Of a DNA stretch of 64,000 nt, positions 1-11,342 are shown piece after piece. Position numbers and translations under genes: made by a program. The stretch lies in contig NW_006768807.1 of assembly GCF_000204055.1 (NCBI RefSeq), forward strand, positions 91,149 to 155,148, read 5' to 3'. Source of the DNA: Melampsora larici-populina 98AG31 (lineage: Eukaryota; Basidiomycota; Pucciniomycetes; Pucciniales; Melampsoraceae). Below the pieces are notes generated by a model that saw only the letters and a program-made list of their open reading frames with translations, had not been told where the DNA came from and searched no databases. How positions within the stretch are numbered: position 1 is the stretch's first letter; each line of letters starts with the position of its first letter.

Positions 1-232
1 AAGATTATTTTTTAACAAGAAGACAATATTAAAAAGAATTGAAGAAGAAGAAATTTCTTTCACTGCTACTGATTAAGTTAAGATATCAGGCTAAAAGTTT
101 AAAACCACGTCGAATCACCACCCTATTGCTCCCACCACCACGCCTTCCTTCAAACCACCGAGCGAAGAGACCGAGTCGATTAGCAGCACATCCTGGCACG
201 AGGTTACCCAAAGCAAACCAGATACCACGACT

Positions 233-1219
233 ATGGCTACCGGAGCGGACCTTGCTAGACTGATCCAACAAATGGAGGATATCAACAAACGCCTATTGGA
301 AGAGACAGATTGACGCACCGAACTCACCAATCGCCTTGCCGAAGAAACTACTCGACGTGAACAGGCTGAGGCTCAAGCAGCTCAGCTTGAGGCCAACCAA
401 GCCACTACGTCGACCACCACCGCACAGCCAGCCATGCCAACCGTCACGCAAACCTCACCTGCAACACCTGCCGCCGTCCAACAGCCCACGCCATTGATCA
501 AAGTCGCCACGCCAGACAAGTACGAGGGGATTAGGGGAGCTGTTGCCGAAGCCTATGCAAGCCAGGCCGGGATCTACATCGCCATGAACGCTACATTGTT
601 CACATCGGACAAGGCCAAGGTCATGTTTGCCATATCTTATCTCACGGGTGAAGCTATCAAGTGGGCCCAACCTTTTTTACAACGTATCTTGGACCCCGAA
701 GCCAACAACCCGGTCACGTACGACGAGTTCACCCGAGCGTTTGAAGCTGTCTTTTTCTATTCAGATTGTCAAAAAAGAGCTGAGGCTGCCCTCCGTGCCT
801 TACGACAAACTAAATCCGCTGCCGAATACACCATTCGATTCAACCAACTTGCTCCGACCACTAAATGGGAACTGCCAACGCTTATCAGTCATTACCGTCA
901 AGGATTGAAAAGTAATGTGCGCATACCTATGATTAGAGACCAATTTGACGACCTCAAAAGCATCACCCAACTTGCATGTGCCATCAATAATGACCTGAGA
1001 GGCGAGAGTGTAGACCCGGCGACCATATCACGCTTGACAGACCCGGATGCCATGGACATCTTGTCAGCCCGGTTCGAGATATCTTCAGACAAGTACAATC
1101 GGCGAGCTGAGAATCGGTTATGTTTCAAGTGCGGGAAGCCAAATCATATGGCACGTTGGTGTGGCTCAAGAAGTCGTGAGAACGGGAAAGGAAGAAGTGG
1201 TGGTGGTAAGGGAAGATAG
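233..1219 (+). pseudogene. gag: Ty3 gag with premature stop
   Basis: Capsid/nucleocapsid precursor. The frame opens at an ATG at 233, runs 26 codons to an in-frame TGA (311-313), and continues open to the stop at 1217-1219. The next in-frame ATG is at 434. The N-terminal part looks like a short coiled coil (residues such as RLLEET and REQAEAQ). The middle is the gypsy Gag capsid region, and the C-terminus has one zinc knuckle of the form CX2CX4HX4C (CFKC...H...C) followed by a basic Gly/Arg tail. The TGA precedes CGC in an Arg-rich context and is most simply a CGA-to-TGA change. pol lies in the +1 frame relative to gag, so a frameshift or separate initiation would be needed. Start choice (233) rests on frame continuity. 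Confidence 0.85.
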
Positions 1220-1316
1220 CTGAACTCGAGGCAAAGATTGCGGCATTACAGAGTGGGATGGGAGTAAATTCAGGAGCTTCAACATCTGTGGCGGATCAAT
1301 CAAAAAATGGCGCCGC

Positions 1317-3984
1317 TTGGGAGCAACGGACGTGCCACCCCCGGGCTTGAGTAGGGAGGAGTCAGTGAAGGAAACGGATGCTTTGAAATCAAATGCAAAG
1401 AAAACATCAGACCCCCGTGTGTTTACAACCATTTCCTTGTCCCAGACCCCCTGCGCCACGTCCCCCAACCCAGATAGTACCACCGCCCATGCCTTGATTG
1501 ACTGTGGTTCCACCCACGTAGTCTTAGATCGTAGCGGCCTCCCAGTCAATGACTTGAAGTCAGTCGGCGAGGTGTATGGCTTCGATGGTGCACCTCGAAC
1601 AGTTGCCCAAGACACGGATCTGTTCATTGACGAGGATGAATCAAAAACGAAATTTTTAGTGACTCAAATTAAGGATTCTTACCACGCCATACTCGGCATG
1701 CCTTGGCTGCGCGAGAATGGCCATTGTATTGACTGGAAGAACGGCACATTAAGACCAAAGAACGTAAGTCACCACATTTCAGCCATGGATCTGGCTTCGT
1801 CCAACCCGAAAACAACCCCACCAGGACCAAAGGCCCACGCGAGGGACAGTGACGAGGGGGCTGTTAGTTTATCTAACTTCATGCCCCCGCGATGTGAGTA
1901 CACAAACCCTTCCAAACCGTTTATCTCTGAAACAATGAATAATCAATCACCGATTCTATCACAGATATTGGAAAAGCAATTCGGACAAACCTCAGAAACA
2001 TGACAAAGCCAGACACTACCACTCGCCACCAATAATCTGGTGTTGCTTAATCCGACAAACACCCCAAACTGCCTTGAGGCCCAAGAGGGGACAGCTAGGA
2101 AACATAGCGAGGGGGCTCTCTTTCACAAGGCAAATAAGCCCCCGCGAGGTGAGTCTGATGAAGCCCTAGACCAAGTCATTGAAGCAGTTGACAAGCTTGT
2201 ACGGCCTGACAATGACAGAACCCCAAAGATCTGCTCCACCGAGGCTTCGTGGAGTGTGTCGGCCAGACTCGCAGCTGATAAGGCCAAAGACCAACCGGAA
2301 AAGTCAGCAGAGGAGCTAGTCCCGACACGCTACCATCGGTATATCAACATGTTCAAGAAGAAAAACTCTATGACTTTACCTCCACACCGACGTTACGACT
2401 TCCGAGTTGATCTAATCCCTGGTGCGACCCCACAGGCCAGCAAGATCATCCCCTTGTTGCCAGCCAAAGAGAAAGCCCTAGACACCATGATTGATGAAGG
2501 ATTAGCTAAGGGCACCATCAGAAGGACAACATCGCCATGGGCCGCCCCCGTCTTGTTCACAGGAAAGAAAGATGGGAATTTACGCCCATGTTTTGATTAC
2601 AGAAAACTGAACTCACTTACAGTCAAAAACCGCTACCCATTACCATTGACAATGGAGCTGGTTGATAGCCTTCGTGATGCTGAGAATTATTCTTGCTTGG
2701 ACCTAAGGAACGGTTACGGCAACCTACATGTCAAAGAAGGAGACGAGAAGAAATTGGCATTTGTCTGTAAATGTGGTCAATTCGAACCCCTTATCATGCC
2801 GTTTGGACCAACTGGAGCGCCTGGATTTTTTCAATTCTTTATCTCAGACATATTTAGGGAGAGAATTGGGAAAGACCTGGCAGCTTACCTTGACGACCTG
2901 TTGATTTACACACCTGCAGGCGTAGATCACAAGAAAGTAGTAGAGGAGGTCCTTCAGATACTGCAGTCACACAATATATGGTTGAAGCCGGAAAAGTGTA
3001 AATTTTCGCGTAAAGAAATTGATTACCTAGGACTCTTAATTTTGAAGAACAAAGTCCAAATGGACCCATTGAAGGTGTCGGCTGTAAGTGACTGGCCAAT
3101 TCCGCAGAATGTGTCCCAAATCCAACGGTTCCTAGGGTTCTCGAATTTCTACCGTCGGTTCATCCATGGATTCTCTTGTATAACCCGACCCTTGCACGAC
3201 CTAACATGTGACAAAACACCATTCATATGGGGAACGGATCAGCAAAAGGCTTTCGATACCCTGAAGACGTCATTCACCACTGCACCTGTTTTGAAAATAG
3301 CAAACCCGTATAAGCCCTTCATACTGGAGTGCAATTGCTCGGATTATGCGTTAGGCGCTGTTCTGTCGCAGAATGATGACGAGGGGGTATTACACCCAGT
3401 GGCATTCTTGTCCCAATCGTTAGTCCAGGCAGAACGGAACTACGAAATTTTTGACAAGGAGTTGTTAGGTGTTGTTGCATCCTTTAGGGAGTGGCGACAT
3501 TACTTAGAAGGAAATCCAAACCGCCTGGAAGTCACGGTGTACACTGACCACAAGAACTTAGAGAGTTTTATGACGACAAAACAACTTACACGACAACAGG
3601 CTTGGTGGGCAGAGACCCTCGGTTGCTTCGATTTCCACATCCAGTTTCAACCGGGCCGCGAATTGAACAAACCAGATGCACTCTCGCGTAGACCTGATCT
3701 AGAACCCCCGGCTAACGAGAAATTGTCGTTTGGAACACTACTAAGACCCGAGAACCTATCAGAAACGTCATTCAACGCTGACCTCGATAGTATTGAGGCT
3801 TGGTTTGAGGAAGAGATCATTGAACATGCCAATGTCGAAGATTGGTTTGAACAAGATATTGGTCAAGGATCAGTACCTGAACACGTCGAAATTGATGCTT
3901 TAAGTAAATCTAGTGACGCACCGGTGTGGACAGACGAGCAAATCATGGAGAGAGTGCGACAATCTTCTAAGACGGACAAACGAA
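1317..3984 (+). pseudogene. pol: Ty3 pol N-terminal part: protease, reverse transcriptase, RNase H
   Basis: Open from about 1317 except for a TGA at 2001-2003. The protease is recognised by ALIDCGSTHVVLD and the later ILGMPWL; the catalytic triplet reads DCG rather than the usual DSG/DTG. Reverse transcriptase follows, with LDLRNGYGN, MPFGPTGAPGFFQ and the active site YLDDLLIYT. RNase H follows (SDYALGAVLSQ, FDKELLGVV, YTDHKNLESF, GRELNKPDALSRRPD). The first RNase H catalytic Asp is replaced: the sequence reads LECNCSDYA where the family has a D-A-S-D-like motif (codon AAT at 3333-3335). The reading frame then runs into an inserted MITE at 3987 and ends artificially at 4079. This part is homologous to other fungal chromovirus polyproteins and no longer encodes an intact enzyme. 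Confidence 0.92.
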
Positions 3985-3986
3985 TA

Positions 3987-4162
3987 CAGTCAAACCTGTG
4001 CAATTGCATAATTTGGGTGGAAGACTTTTCCTATGCATTTTCACGGGTTATGCAATTCCATTGTCTAGTTTGGCGGTAAAAAGTATCAAGATCTAGGAAT
4101 TTTTCTATGCATTGTCACAGGTTATGCATCTGCGCAGGTATGCATTTGCACAGGTTTGACTG
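3987..4162. mobile_element. 176-bp TA-flanked MITE inside pol
   Basis: Inverted termini start CAGTCAAACCTGTGCAA and end TTGCACAGGTTTGACTG, flanked on both sides by TA (3985-3986 and 4163-4164), the hallmark of Tc1/mariner/pogo-type insertion. Inside, the motif TATGCATTNNCAC(A/G)GGTT is repeated. No coding capacity. Insertion size plus one TA is 178 nt, exactly the shift between the RNase H and integrase reading frames. Confidence 0.88.
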
Positions 4163-4164
4163 TA

Positions 4165-5628
4165 GTCAATCTGATCAAAGCCCTCTTGAGACCTGCAGTT
4201 GCCGAACTACAAGGAGCACTAGATGGGTATGAAGTTCACCATGACGTACTTTACTATAAGGGGTTAGTGGAAGTACCAGATGACGCAACCTGCAAATTCG
4301 AGATCCTACGCAGTCGACACGAGAGTGTGCTAGCCGGGCACCCGGGTCAAGCAAAAACCCTGAGCTTGGTTCAACGCCAGTATCGATGGAAGATGATGAA
4401 GGCCTATGTGAACAAGTTTGTCAACGGTTGTGTCTTGTGCGCACGGGTCAAGTCGTCAAACGCAGTGCCATTTGGCACACTAGAGCCCTTACCTATACCG
4501 GCCGGCCCATGGACAGACGTTAGCTATGACCTGATCACCGACTTACCGTTGTCTGATGGTAAGAATTGCATACTGACGGTGGTAGACCGACTTACCAAGA
4601 TGGGGCATTTCATTCCCTGTACGACGGAGATGACATCAGACGAGCTGGCAACCTTGATGCTTGCCAATGTCTGGAAACTCCACGGCGCCCCAAAGTCCAT
4701 AGTATCGGACCGCGGTAGTGTGTTTGTATCTAAGCTGACTCAGTCCTTGAACCAACAACTAGGAATAGAGCTCCACCTGTCGACGGCCTTCCATCCACAA
4801 ACAGACGGGCAAACAGAAATAGTCAATAAAGTAGTTGAACAGTATTTGAGACACTTTATCGCTTACCGACAAGACGACTGGAGTGAGCACTTACCTTGGG
4901 CCGAGTTCGCCTACAACAACGGAACACACTCGTCGACAGGTTTCTCGCCGTTCAAAGCAAACCTGGGCTACGACCTATCGTTTGGGAGAATACCATCATC
5001 AGAAAGGTGCATACCTGAAGTAGAAGTAAGACTTCAAAACATTGAAGAGATCCAAAATGAATTGAAAGAGAACTTACAGAGAGCTCAGGAGGTGATGAAA
5101 AGAGACTATGACCAGGTACGACGAGCAACACCTGATTGGAACATCGGTGACGAGGTATGGCTTAACAGCCGTCACATCTCCACCACAAGACCATCTGCAA
5201 AGCTAGACCACCGATGGCTTGGCCCATTCACGATCGAGAAGAAAATATCGACTTCAGCCTATAAGTTGAAATTACCAAGCACGATGAGTAGAATCCATCC
5301 CGTCTTTCATGTCTCTGTATTGCGAAAGCACTCACCGCATTTGATTGAGGAAAGACAGGAGGCAGCCCCATATCCGATCGAGATCGACGGCGAGGAGGAG
5401 TGGGAAGTCGAAGAAATCCTGGATAAACGAGTAAGAAGACGCAAGACGGAGTACCTTATTAGTTGGAAAGGGTGTGGCAGGTCGGAAGACTCGTGGGAGC
5501 CAGAGGCTAATGTGATCAACGCAAAGGAAATGATCGCCACATTTAATTTAAAGTTAAGGCAGCAGAAGGTCACCGAAGGACGAGGCGCATGTGAGAGGGG
5601 TGAAGCTTTTTCCCACCGGGTTTTTTAA
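4165..5628 (+). CDS. pol: Ty3 pol C-terminal part: integrase with chromodomain
   Basis: Continuation of pol after the MITE. The zinc-binding HHCC module is visible (RSRHESVLAGHPG then CVLCARVK). The DDE core follows, with Asp in WTDVSYDLI, Asp in VSDRGSVF and Glu in QTDGQTEIVNK. Next comes the GPF-type C-terminal region (WLGPFTIEKK) and a chromodomain at the very end (EVEEILDKRVRR, YLISWKGCG, DSWEPEANV). The chromodomain is expected to bind methylated histone H3. The first usable codon here is a TTG inside the MITE boundary, so there is no genuine start; translation depended on the upstream pol frame, which matches once the MITE is discounted. Confidence 0.92.
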   Translation, partial: VNLIKALLRPAVAELQGALDGYEVHHDVLYYKGLVEVPDDATCKFEILRSRHESVLAGHPGQAKTLSLVQRQYRWKMMKAYVNKFVNGCVLCARVKSSNAVPFGTLEPLPIPAGPWTDVSYDLITDLPLSDGKNCILTVVDRLTKMGHFIPCTTEMTSDELATLMLANVWKLHGAPKSIVSDRGSVFVSKLTQSLNQQLGIELHLSTAFHPQTDGQTEIVNKVVEQYLRHFIAYRQDDWSEHLPWAEFAYNNGTHSSTGFSPFKANLGYDLSFGRIPSSERCIPEVEVRLQNIEEIQNELKENLQRAQEVMKRDYDQVRRATPDWNIGDEVWLNSRHISTTRPSAKLDHRWLGPFTIEKKISTSAYKLKLPSTMSRIHPVFHVSVLRKHSPHLIEERQEAAPYPIEIDGEEEWEVEEILDKRVRRRKTEYLISWKGCGRSEDSWEPEANVINAKEMIATFNLKLRQQKVTEGRGACERGEAFSHRVF

Positions 5629-5677
5629 TGCAAGCCCCGGGGAAGTACGCAGGGCCGCGAACGGGGAGCCTGGGCGT

Positions 5678-5691
5678 AAAGGGGGGGATAG
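5678..5691 (+). other. Polypurine tract of the Ty3 element
   Basis: A purine run AAAGGGGGGGATAG sits immediately before the LTR start TGTTATGA, as expected for the plus-strand primer of reverse transcription. Confidence 0.8.
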
Positions 5692-5869
5692 TGTTATGAT
5701 CCCACTTCACGGATCATGAGATGTCACGACACGTGACAGGTGAAGGACCGCACTCACTATATACTACTGTCCTCATTGTACTTTGCTTCCTCACGCTACA
5801 ATACTCATACCAAGCATAGATCACCTTCTCCTCCGTCCCAAGCCCCAGACCCCGTAGCCGGTCATAACA
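5692..5869 (+). repeat. 3' LTR (178 bp) of the Ty3 element
   Basis: Bounded by a perfect 8-bp inverted repeat TGTTATGA...TCATAACA and preceded by the polypurine tract. It contains a TATATA box-like motif (5758-5763). The sequence right after it is ATAAT; the matching target duplication cannot be checked because the 5' LTR is outside the window. Confidence 0.85.
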
Positions 5870-6830
5870 ATAATATCATCATTAAGTTATGCAAATTGTT
5901 CTTTTTAGAAAATCAAATCAAATCAAATTCGTGATGCTAATGTCACATCTTGAGAGGAAGATGGACAAAGAAAGTGTTAAATATTAAATATTAATTTGAT
6001 AGTGATTCTAGAGGCCTTTTTTGGTTGAAGTTGCTTACTCTAGACAGGAGTGACTTGGCTTCCTCTCAATTCCATAACAAAATCAAGCCAAGATGAGTTC
6101 AATTTGCTCTTTTGAAGAAACTGCCTTGTAAAATTTTACCTTACCTTGCACCGCTCTTACAAAACCTTTCGTAGGAGGTGCTAAAAGGTGTTACAAGATT
6201 GGTTTTCCTAGGCTCATTGACAAGACTCTTGACTCTATTCTTATCATTTGTGAGAAGATATGCTTTGAGTGAATAAACTACTATGTACTGATTTAGAACT
6301 TGGAAATTATTTGTATAGAAAGATATGATTTTTTTTAATACATTCAGTCATCGTTGGATTCATCGAGATGAGTTGACGGGGAATGGTACCAAAGATGTCA
6401 TTTGGGCTCTGGCTTATGGTATTAATTGTCAAGGGATTTGGTGATCTTTTTTTGGATAGAATAAAGTCTTTTAATGTCTGAAATTTGAAATGTTGATCGT
6501 ATGATGATGATTTATTTTCATATTTCAAGACCTCAAACTTCAAAGATATAGAACATCATGAAATTTCCTGGTGACTTAGCCCATTCTTTTTTATAATTGA
6601 CGGGGGGAAAAGCTTCTTAGGAATGACTGTAGATTGTCACATGTTTCTAATTTGAGAAATGTTAGTGATGATTTTGAAGTAGTATAGACACAACAGCCCA
6701 CATATAATTACCGAGCACCAGTTCCCTGTCATATCTTACGGGCAGGGGAAGTAAGCTTTCACACAAGCAGAACTTTGAGTTCATCTTTCGCTCATAATGA
6801 ACATCGTGTATAATTGATATAAGCGTGTAA
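5870..6830. other. Noncoding interval, nothing recognised
   Basis: AT-rich DNA between the Ty3 element and the kinase-exon array. Only short ORFs with no recognisable domains; no convincing gene, RNA or repeat. Confidence 0.5.
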
Positions 6831-6949
6831 ATAGACGATAAAGACTAACTATAAGAGCAATAGGCCTTAAGCGATACAAGAGATTCAAAATAGTCCAAAG
6901 ATTGTCCAAAACATTTATAACAAGGAGTATGAAGAAAGAGACGTCCAGA

Positions 6950-7900
6950 CAACAGGCTTCTCAATAGCTATGATAGAGAAGAAGTTGAAAACGGTATATC
7001 AAATCATTGAAATAGACGGTAAAAACTAACTTAGAGCATCACAGCTATGTATGAGCGATACAAAAGGTTCAAGATATATCCAAAATTTTCACCAAAACAT
7101 TCATAACAGCAATATGAAGAAAAAGGCGTTTTATATAACCGGCTTCTAGATACCTATGATAGAGGAGAAATTGAAAACGGTATATCAAATCATTGAAATA
7201 GAAATAGACGATGAAAACTAAATAGAAGAGCAGCAGGCATGTACGCGAAACAAGATATCAAAGGACGCGTCCAAACATTCTAGCAGTAGATTTATAGCAA
7301 GTAATTCAAAAAGTATGGCGTATATATAACCATGATAAATGATAAATTGAACCCCGTATGTTAAACATCGAAATCCGCGAGTTGTGATTGTTGCAGAGGA
7401 CAGTTTCGATCATCGGGATTCTTTTCCAAGATGAGTTGGACGAATGTACATAGTTTGAATAAGGCGGCGTTGATATAACCATAATAGATGATATATTGAA
7501 CACCGTATGATAAATCAATGAAATCCGCCAGTGATAACTGTTGCAGAGAACAGATTCGGGGACTGAGATTTTTTTCTAGTTTTTTTCCAATTTTTTCTAA
7601 TTTTTTTCCAATTTTTTTCCGAGAGGATTTTTATAACTGTACTTAGTTTGAAGGAGGCCGAGTCTATATAACCAAGATATGAAAACAGTATGGCAACTCA
7701 TTAAAATCCTCCAGCTGTCCCGGCTTCAAGAGCGTTTTGATGACTGTATGAAGCTCAAAGACCACGGAGTCTATATAAGAGAATAGATGAACCGCATATG
7801 TTAGATCATTGTAACTGTTGTAACTGACAGATTCAGGAATCAACAAAGAGGAGTCTCATGAACATACCTAGTATGAAGTATAACCATGATAGAGGATATG
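6950..7900 (-). repeat. Degenerate tandem copies of the kinase last exon
   Basis: Read on the minus strand, the end of the kinase gene (Glu-Leu-Leu-Leu-Glu-Lys region, stop, then a TCTATCATGGTTATA motif) recurs in decayed form about six more times. Recognisable anchor copies lie near 7815-7770, 7715-7668, 7535-7475, 7375-7315, 7195-7125 and 7010-6955. Spacing drifts from about 100 to 190 bp. Copies retain patches such as CGAATCTGTTCTCTG and AACAGTTA but carry stops and indels. The two distal units are also repeated with the flanks TAGACGRTRAARACTAA. This is a divergent array produced by serial duplication of exon 2, not separate genes. Confidence 0.7.
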
Positions 7901-9008
7901 TTAAAAACCGCAAGTTAACTCGTCAAAGAAGTCCGCTAGTTGTAACTGTTCCAGAGAACAGATTCGGGATTCGGGATCCTTTTCCAAGAGGAGTTCGATG
8001 ACAGTACGGAAATCGGGAGGGACCGAAGGAAGAAATTGTGGTTTGGAATGTATAATGTTGTATGAAAGACTTCTTCCATCACCTGAAGAAGGGATATTTG
8101 ATACGAGAAAAAGAAAAATCGAGTCAGTGACTAAACAAAGGGGACGATTCGGAGAGAGAAAGAGATATGTCTAGAGAGGAATACGTACATGGCGTGAATG
8201 GCTTCTGTCCGATTAACATTTCAAACGCCATGACTCCCAAAGCCCACCAATCTATCGCTTTCGTGTATGGAATGTGTCGGAGCACCTCGGGAGCTTTAGC
8301 AAACGGAGTTCCACAATTGCCTCGCGCAAATCCAGAAGTCGTTATTATGGCTAGACCAAAGTCAGAGAGTCTGATTCGTCCATCGCAGCCCATCAAGACG
8401 TTCGCAGGTTTGACATCGCGATGAATTATCTTCTTTTGATGAATATACTCTAAAGCGCATCCTATGTCTAACATAATTTTCTTGACATCATCTTCCGGGA
8501 TCGTAGAATACTGAATGATTTGTTCTAAATCGCCCCAGGCGAGTTCGAGAGTTATAAACGCTCGAGCGAGATCGAAACAATGTTCATAATATTTGATAAT
8601 GAGGCTATGATCGAGTTCGTTAAGGATTAAAATTTCTCGAATTAAAGAATTGGTGACATCATTTCCTCGTTGATCGTATCGTGGAATAATTTTAACTGCA
8701 TATAACTTTTGATCGCAGTTAGATCTGGCCACACAAACTTCACCAAATCCACCTGATGCGATCAGCCCCAAGTGTTCATATTCCCGGTCCATAAAATGCT
8801 CGTCTTCAGAAGTGGAATCTAGAGAATGAGTTTCTGGAGTTTCTGGAGTTTCTGGAGTCAAGGGAGTTTCTGGAGCTTCTGGAGTTTCTGGAGTCAAGGG
8901 AGTTTCTGGAGTCAAGGGAGTTTCTGGAGTCAAGGGAGTTTCTGGAGTCAAGGGAGTTTCTGGAGTCGACGGAGCGGGAGGAGGTTGAGTACAATTATTG
9001 TCGATCAT
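7901..9008 (-). CDS. Serine/threonine protein kinase, two exons
   Basis: Exon 1 runs 9008-8189, intron 8188-8083 (donor GTACGT, branch CTGAC, acceptor TTCAG) and exon 2 8082-7901; the join stays in frame and gives about 333 residues. The N-terminal 60 residues are a TPETPLTPETP repeat linker. The kinase domain shows the Gly loop (ASGGFGEV), ATP-binding Lys (YAVKII), HRDVKPANVLM, DFG, an APE-type motif (KAPEV) and the DWWALGVMAFEMLIGQKPF helix. Exon 2 completes the C-lobe with LLEKDPESRIC, where the family has its conserved Arg. All catalytic residues appear present; AGC-like affinity is likely but the substrate is unknown. Start chosen at the Met before IDNN; an upstream extension to 9242 is open but hydrophobic and unlike the family. 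Confidence 0.85.
8826..8985. repeat. Minisatellite encoding the Thr-Pro-Glu linker of the kinase
   Basis: Tandem units of 9-18 bp built on GGAGTTTCTGGAGTCAAG (plus strand) encode the repeated TPETPL/PET peptides before the kinase domain. Unit order is irregular, so copy number probably varies between strains. Confidence 0.85.
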
Positions 9009-9674
9009 GATGGAATGATGAGGGTTGATCGTATATGATTTAAAGGGTCGGTGAAGATAGAACAATGGTATGGATCTGATAAGCAGGTGTCGGAGGACTA
9101 GAAGTAGTAAGACTAAGATAGAGAAGCTCTGATTGGATTGAGTGAGGCCTGTCGTTGGACTTGTAGAACGCGATTGATGTTGATCGTGATCGACGTTTTT
9201 ATCGACAGAGATATGAAGTATAGGTTTTGAAAATGTAAACAAGTTACAAGCCGTATGGGTTTATGAAGCACGATTGGGGCTGAGGGATGGTGCTGAGGTT
9301 GAATAGGATTGGCCCTAAGCAAACCTAGTAAACAACTTCAAGATACAAACAAGAGTACGAGTCATCAAGACGGTAGTTACACTTTTGTTGTAGTCTATCT
9401 ATTGTAAATGGGTTCCCAATGCCTCCGTTCAAAATACAGCGTTCGTAATCCTAGAGACACAGAGAAATCAAGTGTACCTTCACAGCTGTATCATCACTCG
9501 ATTCAAGTCCCTACCACACATGAGAGGGATTCAAGTCTTGCGCGCTGACCCAATATCAAAGACCATGATCGGTCAAGTCAAGCGCTCCAGAAGCACTCAA
9601 CAAGAACACGCTGTTGATGCTGCTAGGAGATGTTTTACGAGAAAAAGGCAGACGATATACATCATGCGACCTTA

Positions 9675-9762
9675 CTGTTGATCTTTAGCTGACTCAACTG
9701 GCATACTAAAGATACCTATAGATATCTTTAGTACGGTGTAGCTGAGTCCAGAGATTCAACTG
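9675..9762. mobile_element. Small TA-flanked hairpin MITE
   Basis: Two arms of about 43 bp with roughly three-quarters identity face each other with almost no loop (core TACTAAAGATA...TATCTTTAGTA). TA lies at both ends (9673-9674, 9763-9764). No ORF. The rest of 9010-11340 is AT-rich noncoding DNA where I recognise nothing else. Confidence 0.55.
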
Positions 9763-11342
9763 TATCTTGAGTGAAGTCTTCTTCTATGTTCATCAAGTGG
9801 CTCAAGATTGGGACCATAGCTGCTCCGAAAAGCGACTCAGAGGTATACTTCTGATGACGTGAGCAAGTTTAAGTCTTCAATGGATTACCAAACCAGATCA
9901 TCTCAAGGTAAAAGGAGCTAGTTTAAGTGTCTTCTAGATACACACACGAATAAAACTGTGAAGATGATATTTTCTCTTGACTAATCAAAGAGACAATAAT
10001 GGATACAACTGCAAAGACACCATAGCGCTGGAGCGAAAAGTGGAAAGTTTCAACGGAAAAGTGTAAAGAAGGCTATAAAGAACATCCCAAGCTGTAAAAT
10101 AGAGTCTTCATTCAAATCACACACGATCAAAACATAAACTTGACACAACATTTCCCCTCGATCAGCTATTTTCCTGTTACCGGATTTCTCTGTGTGCACG
10201 ATGTTTGAATAATTGAATAAAACCTTTTATTCAAACGTTGATTTTCCATCAGATTAGATACAATCTTGACGTGAGATAGTCGCTGTGTCAAATTTGAGTG
10301 TAACTTGAACACACAAGAACAAAACACCTTATTGATGTCCTTCACACTTGAGTGTCACAAACGACTTTGAGTACAAAGCACTCTCTACGGTGTGAACCCA
10401 GTATGTATGATCATGAAAGTGAGGAAGTGCGAAACTGCACAATCTTCATTGATTAAAGCAAACAAACAAAGATGAGATAGGTAACCTCATGCATCATAAT
10501 CACTAATGAACTGAATAACTGTGAAGAAAAATGAAATTGTTCAACCTCTTTCTAAGTATAGTCAAAGAATAGTCAAGACGATTTGTATTATTTGCTAATC
10601 AAACGTAGAAAGTTCAACGCAACTGCAAAGAACAAAATTGTGCGAGGGAACAAGAACAACGACATTATCAAAAGTTCAAAGCAGCCTAAGAACATCCCGC
10701 ACATCTCTTCAAATTGCACACTATCAGATCACATTGTCAAAGAAAGTTCTTGTTCATCTGTTTTCTTGTCTCCCAATGACCTTATCAGCACATTTTTTTG
10801 ATTCATCATAGTGGCGGTGAATTAACTTGGTTATGTTTTTAACAATGATAAGCGTGCTATATCCGAGCCTTCCTGGAAGTCGAACATGGCAAAAAAATGT
10901 TTTTTGCAAAAAAAAAAAATGTTTTTTGATATCTGATGAGTCAACAGCAGTGATGAAAGCAGACTCGGTTTTGACAAAAACCGGATATAGTTGACCCAGT
11001 TGATGTTTCTGGATGGGAATTTTGTGTATACATAAATCCCATTGATCACATCAATCTTGCGTACAATGTCATTTATGGATCGGATTGGCAATGGAACCGA
11101 TCTTGACCCCATGAAGAAGTGAGTAAATTCAGAAATACACAATGATTAGAACACAAAATGATATTCCAGTTCAATGCCAATGAGCTCCATTCTTTGCAAT
11201 CATAATTTATAGTCAGGCAGAGTCCAGACACTGGGCCTTTGACCATGAAGCGGTCCAATCGATGTCCAAAAAAATCATAAGAAGCCCACGCGCGGCCGCC
11301 TCCGTGCAGGCCCCGAGAGAGGAGACCGGGACTCAGGTCAAG

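Larger units (their letters stand above)
1..5869 (+). mobile_element. Ty3-type chromovirus LTR retrotransposon, 5' LTR outside window
   Basis: A nearly full-length Ty3-class element: gag, then protease, reverse transcriptase, RNase H, integrase and a C-terminal chromodomain, followed by a purine tract and one LTR. The domain order PR-RT-RH-IN and the chromodomain place it among chromoviruses, whose chromodomain is thought to steer integration to heterochromatin. No copy of the 3' LTR is visible near base 1, so the 5' LTR and primer-binding site probably lie upstream of the window. The copy is dead as written: TGA codons interrupt gag (311-313) and pol (2001-2003), RNase H has lost a catalytic Asp, and a MITE splits pol. 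Confidence 0.93.

Noticed and set aside
6950..8000. CRISPR-like or satellite array
   Set aside because: Units are long, irregular and clearly derived from the kinase exon; no spacers.
9113..9322. Upstream extension of the kinase ORF as part of the protein
   Set aside because: The added sequence is hydrophobic and low in similarity to kinase N-termini; the Met at 9008 right before the repeat linker is simpler.
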